Shown: in pieces, positions 48,701-59,338 of the stretch
Position numbering within the stretch: position 1 is the stretch's first letter
Layout of the letters: each line of letters starts with the position of its first letter
NCBI GenBank assembly: GCA_025506515.1
Contig: CM046453.1
Span: forward strand, 299,501 to 363,500
DNA: 64,000 nucleotides
DNA from: Flaveria trinervia
Lineage: Eukaryota > Streptophyta > Magnoliopsida > Asterales > Asteraceae
Direction: 5' to 3'
The notes under the pieces: generated by a model
What the model was told of the DNA's origin: nothing
Databases searched by the model: none
What the model saw: the letters and a program-made list of their open reading frames with translations, nothing else
Program-made: the position numbers and the translations under genes

Positions 48701-51700
48701 GTTGCATGCCTGAAAGGGAAGCAACATAAGGTATCTCATAAGCCTAAGGAAATGAACTCCATCACTACACCCCCACACATGTTACATATGGATCTCTTTG
48801 GCCCCACCAGTGTAATGAGTTTAGAAAGGACCTCATACTGTCTAGTGATCACAGATGATTTTACAAGATTCACTTGGGTCTTTTTCCTTAGAACTAAGGA
48901 TGAGACTCCTGAGATTCTGAAGAATTTCATCTTAAAGATTGAGAATCAGTTTGATCACAAGGTCAAAATCATAAGATGTGGTCAAGAAACAGAATTCAAG
49001 AATCAAACCCTTGATACATTTTGTGATGATAAGGGTATTGCAAGACAATTAAGTGCTCCCAGGACTCCTTAGCAAAATGGTGTTGCTGAGAGGAGAAACA
49101 GGACACTGATTGAAGCTGCAAGAACCATGCTGTCTGACTCTAAACTGCCCATCACCTTCTGGGCAGAGGCAGTCAACACTGCCTGCTATGTGCAAAACAG
49201 AGTTTTAGTAGTTAAGACTCATGGGAAGACTCCTTATGAACTTTGACACAAGAGAAAACCTTTCATTGGTTTTCTCAGATCATTTGGATGTCCTTGCACC
49301 ATCTTGAATACCAAAGATCAAATTGCCAAGTTTGCTGAGAAATCAGATGATGTACACTTTATTGGATACTCTTCCCAAGCTAAGGCTTATAGAGTGTACA
49401 ATCTTAGAACTAGAATAGTTGAGGAGTCAGCCAATGTGACCTTCAATGAACACACACCATGTGTTGCTGGTTCTGGTCCAGATTGGCTATTTGATCTTAC
49501 TTTGATTACCAACTGTTTTAATAAATCTTGTAAGAATGTTTCAAGATCTGCAAAAAATTTAAATACAGGTGATCCTCACCTAAGATTTGAGATAGAATGA
49601 CCTTTAAGTCATACATTTTCAGCTGCAGTTGGAACTACTTCTGCAAATAAGGTTTCTATCAGCATAACAATGACAAATTCAGCTGATACATCTGGTATGC
49701 CTTCAAATTCCAGCTCAGAGGCTCTACAACCAGATGAGAACACCTCAACTGTGGAAGGCAACAATGGTGATGGTGACAGTGACCAAGGATTTCTTGATGC
49801 CACTAACCACACCATAGATGAGAACATCAATGATGTCACACACTGCTTGGATCAAGTTTCACTTGAAAAGTGTGCTGATGTGGTGAGAGAAACATCTATG
49901 TCAGATCTAAATTTTTCTAATTTAGATCTTTCTCAACAACTTGTTAAGACACCCATAGCCAGAAACCACTCCCTTGTTCCTGATCTTGAGGTAGAGTGTG
50001 TAGATGAACACTTATACAGGGCTATGATTGGGTCTCTTATGTATCTTACTGCTAGTAGGCCTGATATCATGTTTGCTATATGCATCTGTGCAAAATATCA
50101 AGCCAACCCTAAGATGTCCCATCTTATTACTGTCAAAAGGATTTTAAGATACCTCAAAGGTGCATCAACACTTGGTCTGTGGTATCCCAAGAATTCTGAC
50201 TTCGATCTGTATGCTTATACAGATAGTGATTATGGTGGTTGCAATATGACTGCAAAGTCTACATCTGGGGGATGTCAATTTCTTGGTGGAAATGTTGTCT
50301 CATGGCAATGCAAGAAACAATCCTGTGTCTCTGCATCAACTGCTGAAGCTGAATACATTGCTGCCGCTAGCTGCTGTGCTCAAGTGCTTTGGATTCAAAA
50401 TCAAATGCTAGACTATGGGTTAAATTTCAAGGAGACTTCAATCCACATAGACAACAATAGTGCTATCTCAATTACAGAGAACCCTATGCAGCACTCAAGG
50501 ACAAATCACATCAATATCAGGTATCATCTAATAAGAGATAATTATGAAAAGGGATTAATTAAACTAGTCAAGGTTCACACAGATGAACAATATGCTAATT
50601 TGTTTACAAAGGCTTTTGATGAACAAAGATTTAAATATCTAATATCAGCTATTGGGATGATTAACCTTGAGTAAATTTTTCTTAAAACTAATTCTTATTA
50701 TTTCTAAAAAAAATATGTATTCTAAGTTGTCTAGTCTATCATCTTCATAAGCTCATGTTTTTCTCTTGGATTGAAAAACTTTCCTTAGATTAATTATGAT
50801 TTTATACTTCGGAAGTTATGCATTTTAACTTCGGAAGAAAATCACACCTTCAAAATATTTAACTGTCTAAGAAATTTACCTTCGGAAGAAATTTCAATTT
50901 TATCTTCCGAAGCTTAAATAGTTATCTTAGACACTTATTTTCAAGGACCTTTTCCTTCCGAAGCAATAATTAACTCTCGGAAGCTTTGTTGATCTCTATA
51001 CAAAGCACTCAAGTATTAATTTTTCCTTCCGAAGCAAAATCATCAAATACTCTCAGAAAATTCTTCCGAATCATTTTAGTTTCGAAAGCTTTTTTATTAA
51101 AACTTCCGAAGATAATTTACCTTCGGAAGCTTGTTGATTTCCAAAAAAACTACTTTTTCAGATGTGGGACCGACATCCGGATTTCAAAGTTTATCCTCTT
51201 TCATTAAACTTTACCTGAAATCCCTCTCTCTCATATAAACCCAACGGTTTCCCCCTCTTCTATCATCTGCTCTTCCTCCAAACCTAAACCCAAAATTTTC
51301 TCTCTGAAATTTCTTTCTTTCTTCTTTCTTCGTTCTTAAGCTACCTCACAATGGCTAACCTTGCTCACAGAAATGATCCCAACTTTACCATGCAGCTATA
51401 CAGACAACACAATTAAGTTGCTCTGTTATGCTCTGAGAAAGATCATCATTTCTCAGAGGTTTGCCGTTTCTTGTCTCTGTCCCACTACTTCACCTTCCTA
51501 ACCATTGATTCTCCCCTCTATGAGGATCAGTTGCTTAAATTCTAGAAGACCTGCCTAAAGGTCATTATGGACGGGGAGAAGACACTGTCTGCCACAATGC
51601 AGGGGAGAACAATCTTCATCACTCCGGCCATCATCAACCGACATCTTCAGCTGGATGATTAAGAAGGTGAGGTGTTCTTCCCAAAGGAAGCTGTAAATCA

Positions 51701-54700
51701 TTCCTTTGAGCAGATGGGATACGAGGGACATTTCTCTGTAAAGACCTTCAGGAAAGGGAAGGTCTCATCCAAATGGAAATTCTTGCTCCATGTGGTCATT
51801 CACAGCTTATCAAACAAGCATGGTGGATAGGACCAGATTCCTGAAGATCTCTCCTTCATAGTCCATGGAATGGTTCAAGGGGTCAAATTCAGGTACTCTC
51901 AATTTGTTTATACAAATTTACTTGCTAATTTAGACTCCTTAGAGTACTACATGTTTTCTAGATATGTCCAGTACATTCTTAACTGTGAACTGGGCTCACA
52001 GTTAAGAGAAACAGGTAACACTCTTAAATTGTGACAGATATAGCCCGGCGTCTTTAAAACATTGAGAAAGTCCACTGTTGGATTCTCTAGGGTAGAAACA
52101 ACCCTAGTCCCAAAAATGTTAGAGCTCATTGCTCAAGATGACAACCTAGCAGCACAAGCTAGTGTTGAACCCACACCCGCTACTTTCCAACCACCCACAC
52201 AGCCTCAAATATCCATCACCTACCAAAGAAAATCCAAACAAACCCCTGCTCAGACTATTCAGTCTGAGGAGGCCCCCATATACTCACCAATACTAGAAGA
52301 AGTGGATACTGAAGCTCCCATTTCTCCTGAGGAGCAGACCACTCCCATCTTTTCTAGAATCAGTGCTGAGGTTCCTCATGCTCAGCCTGATGAGCTCATT
52401 AGCCCTACTGTTTTAAGCCATCACTCTGAGTCTTAACACTCAAGTGATCAACCTTCAGGGGATAGTTACCATCCCCAGCTTATAGATCTCAACCAACCAA
52501 TTTCAACCTTGACTTCTATACTGATGAAGATCTAGGTTTCAGTGAGTATAATAAGTCTCTCTTCTTTTCCCTTACTTAAAAAGAGCTGAATACTCCTGAG
52601 TCTCCTATATCTATCCCACATCAGTCAACCACAACTGAGGTGGACACTCCTGATCCTGTTCAGGATGTCCATATGGAAGAGGCTCTCACTTCTGCAAATG
52701 ATTACATCATTAAGACCTCAACCATGGCAACTCAGCCTACTGACATCTCAACTGAGACTGCCAGTAAGCAGAGGAAATCCAGTAGCCACGAACTCAGAAC
52801 TGGTAACGAGAGAAAGGACTCTGGTCAAATTTTCTCCACCCCAAGTGATTCTTCTGATGAAGATGAGGGGTCTCTGAGACTAAAGGTGCAACAACTATCC
52901 AAAACATACACCTATTTAGTCTCAAAGGTCAGTCACCTTGAACCTCAGGTGACTACCTTAAACAATAGGATTAATGATCAGCAACTTGAGATTTCATATG
53001 TTAAGGAAAACTAGCTGGGAGACCCTTAAGGAGAGCTCAACCAGAAACACAAGAACCTACGAACGTGATTGATCTATCCTCCAGCTCACCTATGCAAGTG
53101 GGTGATGCTACCAAAAAGGGGGAGAAAATCTTTACAGCCACAGAACCTGGGAGTTCCTCTGAGAGAATGGACATTGAGGACTCACCATCCTCGCTTGCAA
53201 CTGTACATTCTCAGCAACCTCCTCTAGATCACATTGATGTGGACTACACAGACTCCTTCATACAGAGTCTGTTTGAGGATGGGATACCAAGAGCCATGTC
53301 ACCTTCATCATCCTTTAATCACATCATTGGATGGAGGTATGACAACCGGAAGGCTCTCATCATCATAAGAGTTCAAGGACAGGAAGAAGTTTTTAATTTT
53401 CAGACCTTGAACTACTATGAAGGTCTGGATCTAGTCAACATGCCACTTGTCAACCCAAACCAATCAAAATAAGCTGACAGAATGACTAGAAGAATCCAAG
53501 ACAGGATCATTGCAGAGTTCAGCCTAAGAAGGAGACTAAGGCAATCAGGCAATGTCATCGGTTAACTGGATGTTGAGGCAGACCCTAAAATTAGCTTCAT
53601 AGGGGAAACCTTGACTGAAGGCCCAGTGACAAAACCTGAGAGCCCTGTCTCATCATCTCTAACTGCTACAGAGTTCCATATTCCTTCTGAGACACCTGCT
53701 GGTGAAGGTGCTTCTCAACCTCTCTCTGGCCTGAGTTCAGATGCTGCAATGAGCAATGAAGGCTAAAGCTCTCTCCACCCTGAGTCACAAGGTCTGTGAG
53801 TGACAAAGGGAAAAGAAAAATGACATCTGAGAAGATTGAGTTTGAGTATTTAAAACAACTTGAGTTTGAGCTAGTCAAGAAAACAAAGACAACAAAAGAA
53901 AGATGAGGGAAGAAGCTGCAAAGTCAAGAACCATCATCCAAAAGAGCATGAAGAAATCTGCTGATGGGCAGAGGATGATGAGCTTCTTGAAGCTGTATGG
54001 ATTCTCCAGAAGGAGACTTGGACCCATGTCTCTATCCACTATGGATGAGCATATCAGGGTAATCAAGCAGAAGATCAAGAGTGGAGTGCTCACTGACTTG
54101 CACTCCACTCCAAGTCAGGCCCCACCTGAAGTGGAGGTTAAGATTGAACAAACAGACACAACACAACCCGGACCTCCTGGTAATGCTCAGCAAGCTTCAT
54201 CTTCTGATCCATAGCAGGGTCAACCTCCCTCTCCTTCTGAGCCTGAGAGAGAGGAAGTCCCAACTGAGAGAGACAGTAAATATCAATCTGGTACTGCAGG
54301 CCAGTCTTCTCAGTTAAAATTTGAAAAGAGAAAGAAGAGGATGCTTCTAAACCAAAGTCTAAGAAGAAGAAGAAGCCTGCATCCTCTTCTGAACCTCAGG
54401 ATGAATCAGAACAACCTGAGGATGTGCAGCCAGAGGATGCTTAACCAACTCCAACTTTAGTAGCTCCTCTAGCATCAGGAAGACCCATCTTGTCTTGGAC
54501 ATACACCACAAATCCAGAAAAATGGCATGTTATTAGAGATCAAGGCATTAAAAACATTTATACATGGCAAGATATGTTTCAGTTGCCTTTGCATGATCTA
54601 TTTGACATGAGAAGACACTTTGACAGCCTGAAGGATCCTGATCAACTTATGAAGAAAGGAATGGTGATCATCCTAATGAGGATTGTTAATATCTGAAGTT

Positions 54701-57700
54701 TTCTAAATGTTTTAGTAGCATCAGCCTAGGGGGAGTTTGTAGAGATTAATAAAGAGGCTGATGCAACCTAAACATCTTTAGTCTCTCCTGCATGCTGCAC
54801 AAGTGCATTGAAGTGGAATGCTTCAGAAGTTTCACATATGCAACAGAAATACTCTAAGTGTGAAATCTTCCGAAGCCAAGACCATCTTTCGAAGCCAAAG
54901 ATGAAGTCTTCCGAAGCCTCAGAGACAAAGTCTTCCGAAGCCTCAGAGACAAAGTCTTCCGAAGCCTCAGAGACAAAGTCTTCCGAAGCTTCAAGTTCAT
55001 GAAGACAGATTTCTTCCGAAAACTTTTAACATATGTTTTATCTGATGTACTGTTCCATAAAGCTGGATACCTTTCCGCTGCAACTCTGCAAGTCACCAAC
55101 TAACATGGTTTGGTGAAAAGGTCCATGCTTTTGGTAATGTACATTGAGGTCTTGAGTCTGTATACTTTCTACTTTATGTACTTTATCCTTTTTGTAATAA
55201 AAAATGATGTGAGCTATGGCATGTCATAATCACAAGTCAAAAGGCAATCTGCCTTTTAACTCTACAATTGATTTTGTTTGTGTCTAGTCAATTGTATCCA
55301 GCTGGCTTTCAAAGTATAGCCAGCTGTAGGATGTAGTATAAGTATCTCATGTTCTTGTATCTTTTATTTATGTTTTGTAACACTTGTAATAAAACATAGA
55401 GAAAACAATATACTGCATTCTTGAAAACCATATACTTGTGTTCTTTGTGTTCTGTCTCTTTCATTACTTGTGTTCTTAGTGTCTTATCTTGGTTAATCCA
55501 GTTTACTGTTTGATTAAAGTTTAGTTAATCTCCTCTTTGTGTTGTTGTGTTGTAACTCACACCCTTCAACGATCCTGCAAGTCCCTCTTAATGTATATGG
55601 CTCTTCTGCTTGAGTTCAGATAAACTAGAATTCTTATGATTTCAGTAACATGCCATCTAGTCAAATTCCTTTTTTACTGTAGGTTTTCAGTTGGTATAAA
55701 AAGTCAAAGTACATCAACACAAGGTTTTCAGTTGGTATAAAAAGTCAAAGTGCATCACCTGTGCTGATGTTATCTCTCAGCCATTATAATTTATTTTTCC
55801 TTGTTTCTTATAAAAACCTTAAGAGTTCATTAAGATAATCCTGCAATCTAAATAAGCAGCTAGGATTACCCTCAAAGAGAACAACTATATACAGTTCGCA
55901 AATACCATGGAAGAAGAAAACATGATAGTAAAAAAGATTATAAAAAGAAAAAGAACTAACTTGTTTCAAAAAGAGGACAACTGAACAATAGTGTAATTAC
56001 AAATATAGTGAAAATTAAAAAAGTTTGGTTAAAAGACATACCTTGTCAAGAGGTATTTCCTTCGCTCGCTGCACCTTAAGATCAATAGTGAAGTTACTCA
56101 TATCTGCAAAAACCCCTTTAACTTTTAGGGAGTCAGGAAAACCACCCCTGTAATGCCCAAATACGACCAAAGGCCCTTCCGAACAAAGATCTTGAATAAC
56201 TGAAGGATAAACCTAAGTAGATGGGCTAATATTAGATCTCTTGAAGAATAAAACTAAGACTTCTACGAAAAATGCTTGACTGGTAAAACATGTAATCCAA
56301 ATTACTTCAGCATGAGGGAACAATGTCTTTAACAAACCTGAAGAGCATCAAGATCATCTAAGCCATCAACTGCAATGTTCAGCAAGACTGTAGAAGTAGC
56401 TCTAGAAAATAAAACTTCCATTCGAGCTGCAATTAAATCTGGTCAAACACATATACACATCAGTACTTAGTAGTATCACACATTTTGCTTTAAACAATTA
56501 GCTTTTTGGATAAAGTCTCTCCTTTATGTTGAAAAAAATTATGAGTTACCTGCATCAGAAGCAGCCTCAAAATAGCCCCTGCCAATCATTGCAAGCATTC
56601 GCAAGAAGTAATGATTGCAGAATGATCCTACAGAAGAAATACAAAAAAAGGCAAACTAAAACAATTCTTCATCGAAAATGACGGGAAGAGAGAAGCAGTT
56701 CAACCACCAAAATCAGTGCAAATCTCCTTTAAGCAGCAGTACAAGTACTACAAGTCATGTTTTCTAAATGACAATGTCTGTTCCATGCCAAGTTGTTAAA
56801 ATATCTATCACACCCTCGTTGAGTAAAAAAGATTATATTGTTGTAAAGCCAATCACATGGTTGGAGTTTGGACTCATGCAAAGCTAATGTAGCCTGTAAT
56901 GGCATAAGGTGCAAGAGTAAAAAGTACAAAGCTGGTAACAAAATCATTACCTATACCAAATGTGTAAATACGTGGACACATGTCTGATCCTTGATTTTTG
57001 AGTTGCTTTATCATAACTTCACAAATTTGTCTCTCATTTTCAACTGCACCGTCAGTTATAAAGAAAATCATTGGAACTGATTGCTTGGTACCTGATAGCA
57101 TCTCTACAGCCTGATAGATCATAAACCAGAAAAATAAAACCGATCAAGAATACACTAGCAAAATATCATGGATATCTAATACACAAATGGCATATATGCA
57201 TTATAAGAATAGCAATGATGATCAAACATATGAAAATCCATCCCGATGTTTAAAGTTAGTCTCAATAAATCATCTGAAGGAATCACGAAAACTACTAAGT
57301 ACTTATACATCTCTCCCTCTGTCCAAAATAAGTGTTCACTAGACAAAAAGCACAAAGTTATTGGGATGTGCAGTTGAAGAACTTTTGCATAGTTAAATGT
57401 CAAATTTAGCAGTATAATATGTGCAATTAATGCAGTTTAGTGATGAAATGCAATCAATGGTACAATGTGAAACTTATACATTATCTAAAATAGACATTTT
57501 TAAAAAATTAACCTGATCAAGAGCAATTGACATGTTTGTACCACCACCAGGAATGAAATTCATGCCAATCCAATCAATAGCTTTTGAAAGGGCTTCCTCA
57601 GTTGCCAACTCCAGAGTTGATGAATATAAGTACGTCTGGTCATTGAATGCCATTATACTAAATGAATCCTCTTGATTAAGTTTTGATAGTGCAGCAATAA

Positions 57701-59277
57701 CAGCATTTTTTGTAGCCTCGATTGTCCTACCCTTCATGCTTCCACTTATATCAACAACAAACAGCACTTCCTTCCTACCAACCTTCTATAAGAATAGCAA
57801 GCATTAGCCTTCCAACAAAACTTCACCACATTCAATAACATAGAAAAGAGAAACAAACAGATATAAAACAAAACCTTTTTGCTGAGATCAGGCCCTGGAA
57901 ATAGATACAAAGCAAACATCTCCCTTTGGTCGATAGCAAGTGATGATGGAGACTGCAAAAGGACGCCACCAAATGCATTGGTTGTAGGAACCTGAAAGAT
58001 GATGAAAGTCCTAAGCTCAAGCACAATATGCTCCACTAATCAATTTGATACTGTTTTTTTTGTCAAAACAACATGGTAGAAGCTTACAGAGTATGCAAAC
58101 ACAAAATCAGAACTTGACCATGTAAGAACTTCTGCTTCATACAAGAAAGCCAATTTCCCTACTACACGTTTTTGCTCCTAAAACAAAGTATAGTCAGAGT
58201 TTTGAAAATAATTTAGATAAATAATGAGGAATTAAATGAAGAGAAAAGACACCTTCAATGGATGGCTTGCGGTCTTACACACAACTTCTGTACCCAAGCC
58301 AACATCGACAGTGAGTTGAATCTTTTCCTTTTTTGAGAGTTTCTTTCCTGCAGGAGTGACATACTCCGGAAAGGTGAAGGGAACATCCAAAGTGAAATCG
58401 CCATCTTTATAAAATAATTTCTGGGACCATCTTACTTTGACAGAAGATTTGAACCACCATCAACCTAGAGAAAGGTAATTGAAGTGAGAAACTATATTCC
58501 AGTTATATGAAAAACGTAAAGATAGGATGTGAGTAGAGTAGAGTAGAGTAGAGTAGCAAGTTTAAAGTTTTGAGTAGAACCTGTGGTACTGTCAAGGTAA
58601 AGATGTGAGGTGTGAGAAAGCCTCCATCTTCAGGCTTGGGTAGGTTATCCGTCTCCCCCTTTTGATCCATGAGCACAAGCTGTGTCTTGTAGGATTTTCT
58701 GGTAAGCTCGACGTGTACACCTAGAATTGAACCCTGTTAGCCAAATGGTGCGATATTACTTTACATGAAGAATGAGGATTGAGGAATGAGGAGGACAAGA
58801 AAGAAATTCAACAAGTGTTTGAAATTTAGAGGTTTGATAGTGATGGTAAAAGTGAAAGGGAAAGAGAAAATGGGATGTATGGAAGTACCTGTAAGCCCAT
58901 AGGAATAGCGAGACGGCAGTCAGAGGTGGCGCTGGCCATAACACAGTGGAGCCTCCAGGAAGCGGACATTGTGACGAAGGCGGTGTCCAGATGGCATTCG
59001 ACCTGAATTTGGATGGCGTTCATCTGAAGCGGAATCAAGGCGGGGGGGTCGCACCTGCCGTGCACGTGAGGCTGATAGCTGGGGACGTCAGGGTTATCCA
59101 CGATCCCTGGTTGAATATGACGGCGTAGAGCATAGGCGACAGGGGATAAAGCGATGATCTCACCATCGGACTCAGAAGCTTCGGGGGAGCCACTGATCGG
59201 TCTTTGCCGAAGTAAATACGTTTCGACAACCGAAGCCCGTCCTCCACGCCTCGACTGAAATCATCACCAGACATCAT
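42727..59277 (-). CDS. Inter-alpha-trypsin-inhibitor heavy-chain-like VIT/VWA protein (13 exons, giant intron 10, two frame breaks)
   Basis: Minus-strand exons are 59277-58889, 58733-58581, 58464-58253, 58177-58088, 57991-57875, 57785-57513, 57110-56951, 56627-56550, 56426-56338, 56212-56042, 43570-43496, 43269-43156 and 43056-42727. They give about 750 residues, near the usual length of this plant family (Arabidopsis At1g19110 type). A VIT-like N-terminal half (HGRCDPPALIPLQMN) is followed by a VWA domain in exon 6 with the metal-site motif VVDISGSM, GGGTNMS and, in exon 7, FFITDG. The C-terminus is very Cys-rich (CCVNLCGKCCCMCCIQAC) and may be membrane-attached. All splice sites are GT-AG and phases match. 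Breaks lie at 59109-59110 (GGG to GG) and 58444-58445 (AAA to AA). Intron 10 carries the copia element. The molecular role in plants is not established. Confidence 0.9.
44490..44494. other. Copia target site duplication, left
   Basis: AGTCC directly before the LTR start TGTAGAG. It is repeated at 55580-55584. Confidence 0.93.
44495..45355 (+). repeat. Copia 5' LTR, 861 bp
   Basis: It runs TGTAGAGATTAAT to GATCCTGCA. It has one CCTCAGAGACAAAGTCTTCCGAAG unit, and a partial duplication of CCAGCTGTAGGATGTAGTATAAG near 45010 and 45130 that the 3' LTR lacks. Confidence 0.95.
45358..45369 (+). other. Copia primer binding site
   Basis: TGGTATCAGAGC lies two bases after the LTR; complement of initiator Met tRNA. 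Confidence 0.92.
45439..47283 (+). pseudogene. gag: Copia gag region, interrupted by stops
   Basis: It starts MATISKTDMETG. The gag domain (copia UBN2-type) carries LWDALKLMYEGS, and a complete CCHC knuckle CYNCNLMGHFAREC lies near 46500. A coiled-coil-like charged stretch follows at 46730-47050. In-frame stops occur at 45523-45525 (TGA), 45760-45762 (TAG) and 46573-46575 (TAG). The frame is otherwise continuous to 47283, where it shifts. Confidence 0.87.
47414..50674 (+). pseudogene. pol: Copia pol: protease, integrase, RNase H; RT deleted
   Basis: A second knuckle (CVMCDSTTHIAKDC, near 47668) is followed by protease WIIDSGCSRHMTG near 48182. The integrase zinc domain is HKRMCHVNF...CVACLKGKQH (48598-48720). 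The core lies at 48780-49240 with MDLFGP, VITDDFTRFTW and, after a stop, QNGVAERRNRT. A linker follows (49300-49900), then RNase H from about 49960 (YRAMIGSLMYLTASRPDI, AYTDSDYGG, STAEAEYIAAA) to the stop at 50672-50674. The RT palm (with its YVDD motif) that should precede MIGSLMYLT is absent, though the frame stays open across the junction. Stops lie at 48134, 49070, 49244 and 49598. Confidence 0.9.
50675..51350 (+). promoter_or_regulatory. Copia region between pol and the extra ORF: TTCCGAAG cluster and promoter-like leader
   Basis: CTTCGGAA and TTCCGAAG words occur in both orientations about ten times between 50805 and 51140. A TATA-like TCATATAAACCC at about 51231-51242 follows, then a CT-rich stretch and ATG at 51351. 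It looks like an ordinary plant promoter and 5' UTR and may drive the extra ORF. This is an inference. Confidence 0.5.
51351..54696 (+). pseudogene. Copia extra 3' ORF (Sirevirus-like, function unknown), degraded
   Basis: It starts MANLAHRNDPNFTMQ and has a globular first part (FLSLSHYFTFLTIDSPLYED, ATMQGRTIFITPAIINRHLQ, SSKWKFLLHVVIHSLSNKH). A long Pro/Ser/Glu-rich region follows (52100-54450) with a short coiled-coil-like segment near 52880-53000. Several stops (for example near 51414, 51542, 51659, 51828) and frame changes near 52440-52640, 53010-53065 and 53760-53900 break it. Similar ORFs are common in composite-family genomes, often mislabelled; I know no proven function. It is sometimes compared to an envelope gene, but I see no signal peptide or membrane anchor. 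Confidence 0.7.
54725..54737 (+). other. Copia polypurine tract
   Basis: CTAGGGGGAGTT just before the 3' LTR start. Confidence 0.8.
54738..55579 (+). repeat. Copia 3' LTR, 842 bp
   Basis: It starts TGTAGAGATTAATAAAG and ends GATCCTGCA. It carries three copies of the 24-bp unit CCTCAGAGACAAAGTCTTCC at about 54917-54990, where the 5' LTR has one. Confidence 0.95.
55580..55584. other. Copia target site duplication, right
   Basis: AGTCC directly after the LTR end CTGCA; identical to 44490-44494. Confidence 0.93.
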
Positions 59278-59278
59278 C

Positions 59279-59338
59279 CGAAGACGAAGACGAAGACGAA
59301 GACGAAGACGAAGACGAAGACGAAGACGAAGACGAAGA
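59279..59338 (-). repeat. (GAAGAC)n microsatellite next to the VIT/VWA start codon
   Basis: About ten hexamer units end two bases upstream of the chosen ATG (minus strand). The frame stays open upstream and would encode Leu-Arg repeats if an ATG at 59442 were used. I prefer 59277 because the family-like N-terminus begins there. Confidence 0.92.

Larger units (their letters stand above)
44495..55579 (+). mobile_element. Ty1/copia LTR retrotransposon with extra 3' ORF, inside intron 10 of the VIT/VWA gene
   Basis: Total 11,085 bp, flanked by AGTCC duplications. The order is LTR, Met-tRNA primer site, gag, protease, integrase, RNase H, an extra ORF region of about 4 kb, purine tract, LTR. Integrase before RNase H marks it as copia. 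An ORF between pol and the 3' LTR is typical of Sirevirus/Maximus-type elements; that placement is an inference. RT is missing. It lies antisense to the host gene. Confidence 0.94.

Noticed and set aside
51351..54696. Calling the extra copia ORF a true envelope gene
   Set aside because: No signal peptide, fusion-type segment or membrane anchor is visible; position alone does not show function.
54808..55002. Plus-strand frame with KSSEASET repeats
   Set aside because: It is the 24-bp repeat of the copia LTR; the other LTR has one unit and no such protein.
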